DNA from: Gammaproteobacteria bacterium
GTDB taxonomy: Bacteria; Pseudomonadota; Gammaproteobacteria; Pseudomonadales; Azotimanducaceae
NCBI GenBank assembly: GCA_026706385.1
Contig: JAPOYV010000108.1
Location: 1 to 64,000, forward strand
Length of the DNA: 64,000 bases
Direction of reading: 5' to 3'
A program made the position numbers and the translations under genes. The notes beneath the pieces were generated by a model. It ran no database searches. It was not told where the DNA came from and worked only from the letters and a program-made list of their open reading frames with translations. This document shows, one piece after another, positions 62,001 to 64,000 of the stretch. The stretch's first letter is position 1. The number at the start of each line of letters is the position of its first letter.

Positions 62001-62981
62001 CTACGTCCCGACGCGAACGGCGTAACACTCAGCGACGTCGTCGCCGACGTGCGCGGCTTGCACATCGAGTCCGGCGGGGACGTGTACTGGTCCCGCACCG
62101 GCGAGACGGACTTCGACGGCGAGGTCTCCGCCGGGAACCTGCACGATGTGCTGCCGCTTTGGGGTTTCGCACCGAGCGTCGAGTCTGAGGCCTTCCACGC
62201 CTCCGGTCATGTGCGCTGGCCGGGATCGCCGCTCAACTTCGACCTGGCCCACCTTTCGGGCGATGCCCAACTGCGCGTGACGAACGGCCGCTTTCTCGAC
62301 GTCGCCCAAGGCGCGACGCCGATCCTGAGCCTGATCAACTTCTCCACGGTCGCCAAGCGGATGAACCTCGACTTCTCGGATGTGTTTGGCGCAGGCGTCA
62401 GTTTCGAGGAGGTTATCGCCGAGCTGACGGTGGACGACGGCTTGGCCCGGTTTACGAAGGCCGCCGAAATCGTAGGCACAGGATCGAGCTTCCGACTCGC
62501 CGGGACCGTCGACCTCGACAGCGGCGCGCTCGACAACGAGATGGTGGTGACGCTGCCGGTTCACGCCAGCCTACCTTGGGCCGCGGGGTTCCTTGCACTA
62601 TCCAACCCAGCCGGTGCTGCGGCGGTGGTTGTGGGCCGACAGGTCTTCAAGGACCAGATCAGGCGCTTGACCAGCGGCAAGTACCGGATAACCGGCACGT
62701 ACGAGGAGCCGGAGGTGGCGTTCGAAGGCGTTTTCGCCGACCATGCCGACGTCGCAGCCGGAGTGGACGGGTCGGCGGACTCCCCAGCCAACAACGAGGA
62801 TCCGGCCCAGTCCGTCCCAGCGACACCGGCCGCCGCACCCCCGCCCACCGCGCAGGTGCCACGGGGCGACGGGGTAGAGCCATCAGCGGGGGAGCGCGAG
62901 GGGCCTGCCCCTCGCATGAAAGAGCCATCAGCGGGGGAGCGCGAGGGGCAAGCCCTCACCAAAACGGAGCCCGAACAGTGA
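59073..62981 (+). CDS. yhdP: YhdP-type AsmA-like protein (DUF3971), envelope lipid transport
   Basis: 1302 residues from ATG 59073, with an N-terminal membrane anchor (AFLIATITAICFALVQVV) and a long beta-rich periplasmic body with AsmA-like repeats. Blocks WQLPHLESALNDFLADQGVA, FSFAGGQYAARATLDS and, at the end, NFSTVAKRMNLDFSDVFGAG are typical. In E. coli YhdP forms a bridge for phospholipids between the inner and outer membranes. The last residues, two versions of EPSAGEREGPAPRMK, come from the palindromic repeats at 62877-62956. Confidence 0.9.
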   Translation: MNALLRTAFLIATITAICFALVQVVCRIVFWQLPHLESALNDFLADQGVAVQGIEGRWNGINPGLYADRIDFPAGQASGLDFELDLLESLGRNRFVARRLTIADGYVAFDKTPMGWRLRGASGAGGFDLRALLTHSDEVWLRGRIGLFGPSLAGTIHVESMLINQGGNHRFHIGLQTPASCPDCGLTIDGDITADGPGAARIAGESVVVDGDLVDLAGLGPLYAGANAKRIGVDLGVDWRREADGGEHLRLHLAANVDGLPGASAEVGLEAEAWRDTAVRYRGRIGSLSLKSGDAEFRLDGGGFVVRPGAREAELWLPTLALASLVGPVAQAFGPEHVLGRHIGRLTPRAWISAVGVHVDENGVAFQGHASEASTTGFKGVPKVANATFSFAGGQYAARATLDSRDVLLAFPDYLTAYATHDAATGSLTLVYAGDRVGLRGTDLLVRKDAMQATGNFALARRVGASHSHVLVDGRVNQVDVATAREYVPMTLAPELRKWLLDSVRSGELAGTRMVYQGRTTTTDDLPWRRFEMSSRFANATVAYHADWPTATDAEGQLAVTSRRTRMRGQAEAFGVHLPNLDLSVRHGDGDGSRAVNAAAVEFSCDTTVSRLFDFARATPVRDALPFLSDTWSGDGQVSVNAALNVPLGDRRLNPGDVRADFQFRNADLDLADIGLAFADINERLHFEYPANLSSNGLKASLFEAPVTIGITSDTDSVQFSVAGSATPEDAYRLMDIDDPAIAEGQFRYDALFTVFPNVDRAMELQVTSDLEGLTVRLPPPLAKSADDARTMTAAMQFLDSHVAVSARYGEADGWLHTADGSIRAGSIGIGASVPMIDAAEGRVVLGGGVQEIDSATMTELLAPSAGVDRPFAWELRRFSVGRMTLDEFAITDAVLDGFSDGGEVSFAIDAAELKGTVAKSGDAPWRVKLNELRLPAPVGEGDPLTTAAMDRLLPADVELDRVIIGDEDYGSWKLGLRPDANGVTLSDVVADVRGLHIESGGDVYWSRTGETDFDGEVSAGNLHDVLPLWGFAPSVESEAFHASGHVRWPGSPLNFDLAHLSGDAQLRVTNGRFLDVAQGATPILSLINFSTVAKRMNLDFSDVFGAGVSFEEVIAELTVDDGLARFTKAAEIVGTGSSFRLAGTVDLDSGALDNEMVVTLPVHASLPWAAGFLALSNPAGAAAVVVGRQVFKDQIRRLTSGKYRITGTYEEPEVAFEGVFADHADVAAGVDGSADSPANNEDPAQSVPATPAAAPPPTAQVPRGDGVEPSAGEREGPAPRMKEPSAGEREGQALTKTEPEQ
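62877..62956. repeat. Pair of 35-bp palindromic repeats, site C, inside yhdP
   Basis: Copies at 62877-62911 and 62922-62956 share the element seen at sites A and B with a few changes (GAGCCATCAGCGGGGGAGCG). Here the reading frame differs from that in mreC, producing EPSAGEREGPAPR. The second copy has diverged at its end (GGGGCAAGCCCT). Confidence 0.85.
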
Positions 62982-64000
62982 CCGATGCCATTGAAAACGC
63001 CACTCGTGCCCTGTGGGACGCCGGCGACATCGTGGAGCGCGACGTGACCGGGTTGCTCGGTCGCCTCAGCAGTCCCGGCATCGATACCGGCGAGTTGTTC
63101 TTTCAACTCGGGGAGTCCGAGTCCTGGTCCCTCGAAGACGGCATCGTCAAGAGCGGCTCGTACAGCGTTGACCGTGGCGTCGGCGTACGTGCCATCAGCG
63201 GCGAGAAGACCGGGTTCGCCTACGCCGAAGAGGTCGTCCTGCCAGCCCTTGCCAACGCCACGGATGCCGCTCGCGCGATCGCACGCAGCGGGCAAAGCGG
63301 TGCGGTGAAAGCACTCAGTCGGAACCGACCGACCGCGCGCTATGCCGATGCGAGCCCGATCGCCTCGGCGGACGACGAATCCAAGGTCGCCTTGCTGCGC
63401 GAGATCGACGCCTTCGCACGCTCGCTGGATCCAGCCGTCAAGGAGGTCACGGTGCGCGTCATGCTGAACCACGACATCAACCTCGTGGTCGCGACCGACG
63501 GCACGATGAGCGCCGATGTTCGGCCCCTCGCGCGGTTTGATGTCATGGTGATCGCCGAGCGCAAAGGCCGACGGGAACGTGGCTTCGGGGGCGGCGGCGG
63601 ACGTTTCGATACCGCTTGGCTGTTCGCTACGGACGCCGCGAAGCGGTATGCCCGGGAAGCAGTGCGGACCGCGCTCGTCAATCTCGACGGCATCGAAGCC
63701 CCGGCCGGGACAATGCCGGTGGTGCTGGGACCCGGTTGGCCCGGCGTGCTGCTGCACGAGGCCGTCGGACACGGCCTGGAGGGCGACTGCAATCGCAAGG
63801 GCACGTCCGCTTTCGCCGGTCGCATCGGCGAAAAGGTGGCCTCGGAACTGTGCACGGTCGTCGACGACGCGACGCTCCCCGACCGGCGCGGCTCCCTCAC
63901 CGTCGACGACGAAGGGACGCCGGGGCAGCGCACCACGCTCATAGAAGACGGCGTCCTGGTCGGCTATATGCAGGACAAGCACAACGCCCGGCTGATGGGC
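62978..64000 (+). CDS. tldD: Metalloprotease TldD (partial, continues past the window)
   Basis: The first 341 codons from GTG 62978, overlapping the yhdP stop. The zinc-binding helix reads LLHEAVGHGLEGD. SLEDGIVKSGSYSVDRGVGV and RRERGFGGGGGRFD are typical of TldD, which acts with TldE/PmbA to cleave peptides such as microcins and unfolded segments. The C-terminal third lies outside the window. Confidence 0.95.
   Translation, partial: MTDAIENATRALWDAGDIVERDVTGLLGRLSSPGIDTGELFFQLGESESWSLEDGIVKSGSYSVDRGVGVRAISGEKTGFAYAEEVVLPALANATDAARAIARSGQSGAVKALSRNRPTARYADASPIASADDESKVALLREIDAFARSLDPAVKEVTVRVMLNHDINLVVATDGTMSADVRPLARFDVMVIAERKGRRERGFGGGGGRFDTAWLFATDAAKRYAREAVRTALVNLDGIEAPAGTMPVVLGPGWPGVLLHEAVGHGLEGDCNRKGTSAFAGRIGEKVASELCTVVDDATLPDRRGSLTVDDEGTPGQRTTLIEDGVLVGYMQDKHNARLMG

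Overview
The window is GC-rich, densely coding chromosomal DNA. It most likely comes from a gammaproteobacterium. The best taxonomic evidence is the right end, where gatCAB is divergent from mreB-mreC-mreD-maf-rng-yhdP-tldD, a gene order known from Pseudomonas and relatives. The left and middle parts are accessory. They combine an oligopeptide-type ABC importer, quinoproteins, Cox-type molybdenum hydroxylase subunits, DUF1501 and DUF6152 proteins, and many toxin-antitoxin or restriction-modification remnants. That mix resembles metagenome-derived or host-associated marine gammaproteobacteria, but this is an inference. No rRNA, tRNA, CRISPR array or complete insertion sequence was seen.

Layout, 0-10 kb: the 3' end of a first ABC substrate-binding-protein gene, a broken vapBC locus, then a complete binding protein, two permeases and two ATPases joined by 4- to 8-base overlaps. 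Two membrane proteins, a spondin-domain protein and a flavin split-barrel protein follow. 10-20 kb: a MATE exporter, a D-aminoacylase-like amidohydrolase, a frameshifted SnoaL-like gene, a Tat-exported DUF1501 protein with a large c-heme-motif partner, and an adenine deaminase. 20.5-22.3 kb is a gene graveyard: an internally deleted Uma2 nuclease, a second higA tail, an HNH nuclease tail, an intact higBA and the last 60 residues of a cytosine-5 methyltransferase.

22.4-34.8 kb (minus strand) is one long gene train. Two tandem copies of a three-gene exported module (362-aa protein, 282-aa lipoprotein, DUF6152 protein) are followed by an exported amidohydrolase, two PQQ dehydrogenase lipoproteins and a quinoprotein with an embedded cytochrome c domain. 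The two modules share a block of about 1.5 kb that is almost identical, flanked by clearly diverged DNA. The co-occurrence suggests an undescribed periplasmic oxidation pathway.

34.9-37.3 kb holds a likely three-gene operon. Its first gene is a selenoprotein of the glycine/sarcosine/betaine reductase B family, with an in-frame UGA and a SECIS-like hairpin. An exported nucleoside deoxyribosyltransferase and a sulfotransferase-like gene follow. 37-50 kb: a GPH/MFS symporter, two intact antitoxin-toxin pairs, a phytanoyl-CoA dioxygenase-like protein, a quinone oxidoreductase, a coxG-S-L-M operon with a ferredoxin-NADP reductase, and sulfate activation genes cysD-cysNC. 50.5-64 kb is core: gatCAB, the cell-shape operon, maf, rng, yhdP and the start of tldD. 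A 35-bp palindromic repeat occurs in pairs at three places here. Two of the pairs lie inside the 3' ends of mreC and yhdP and encode their C-terminal tails in different reading frames.
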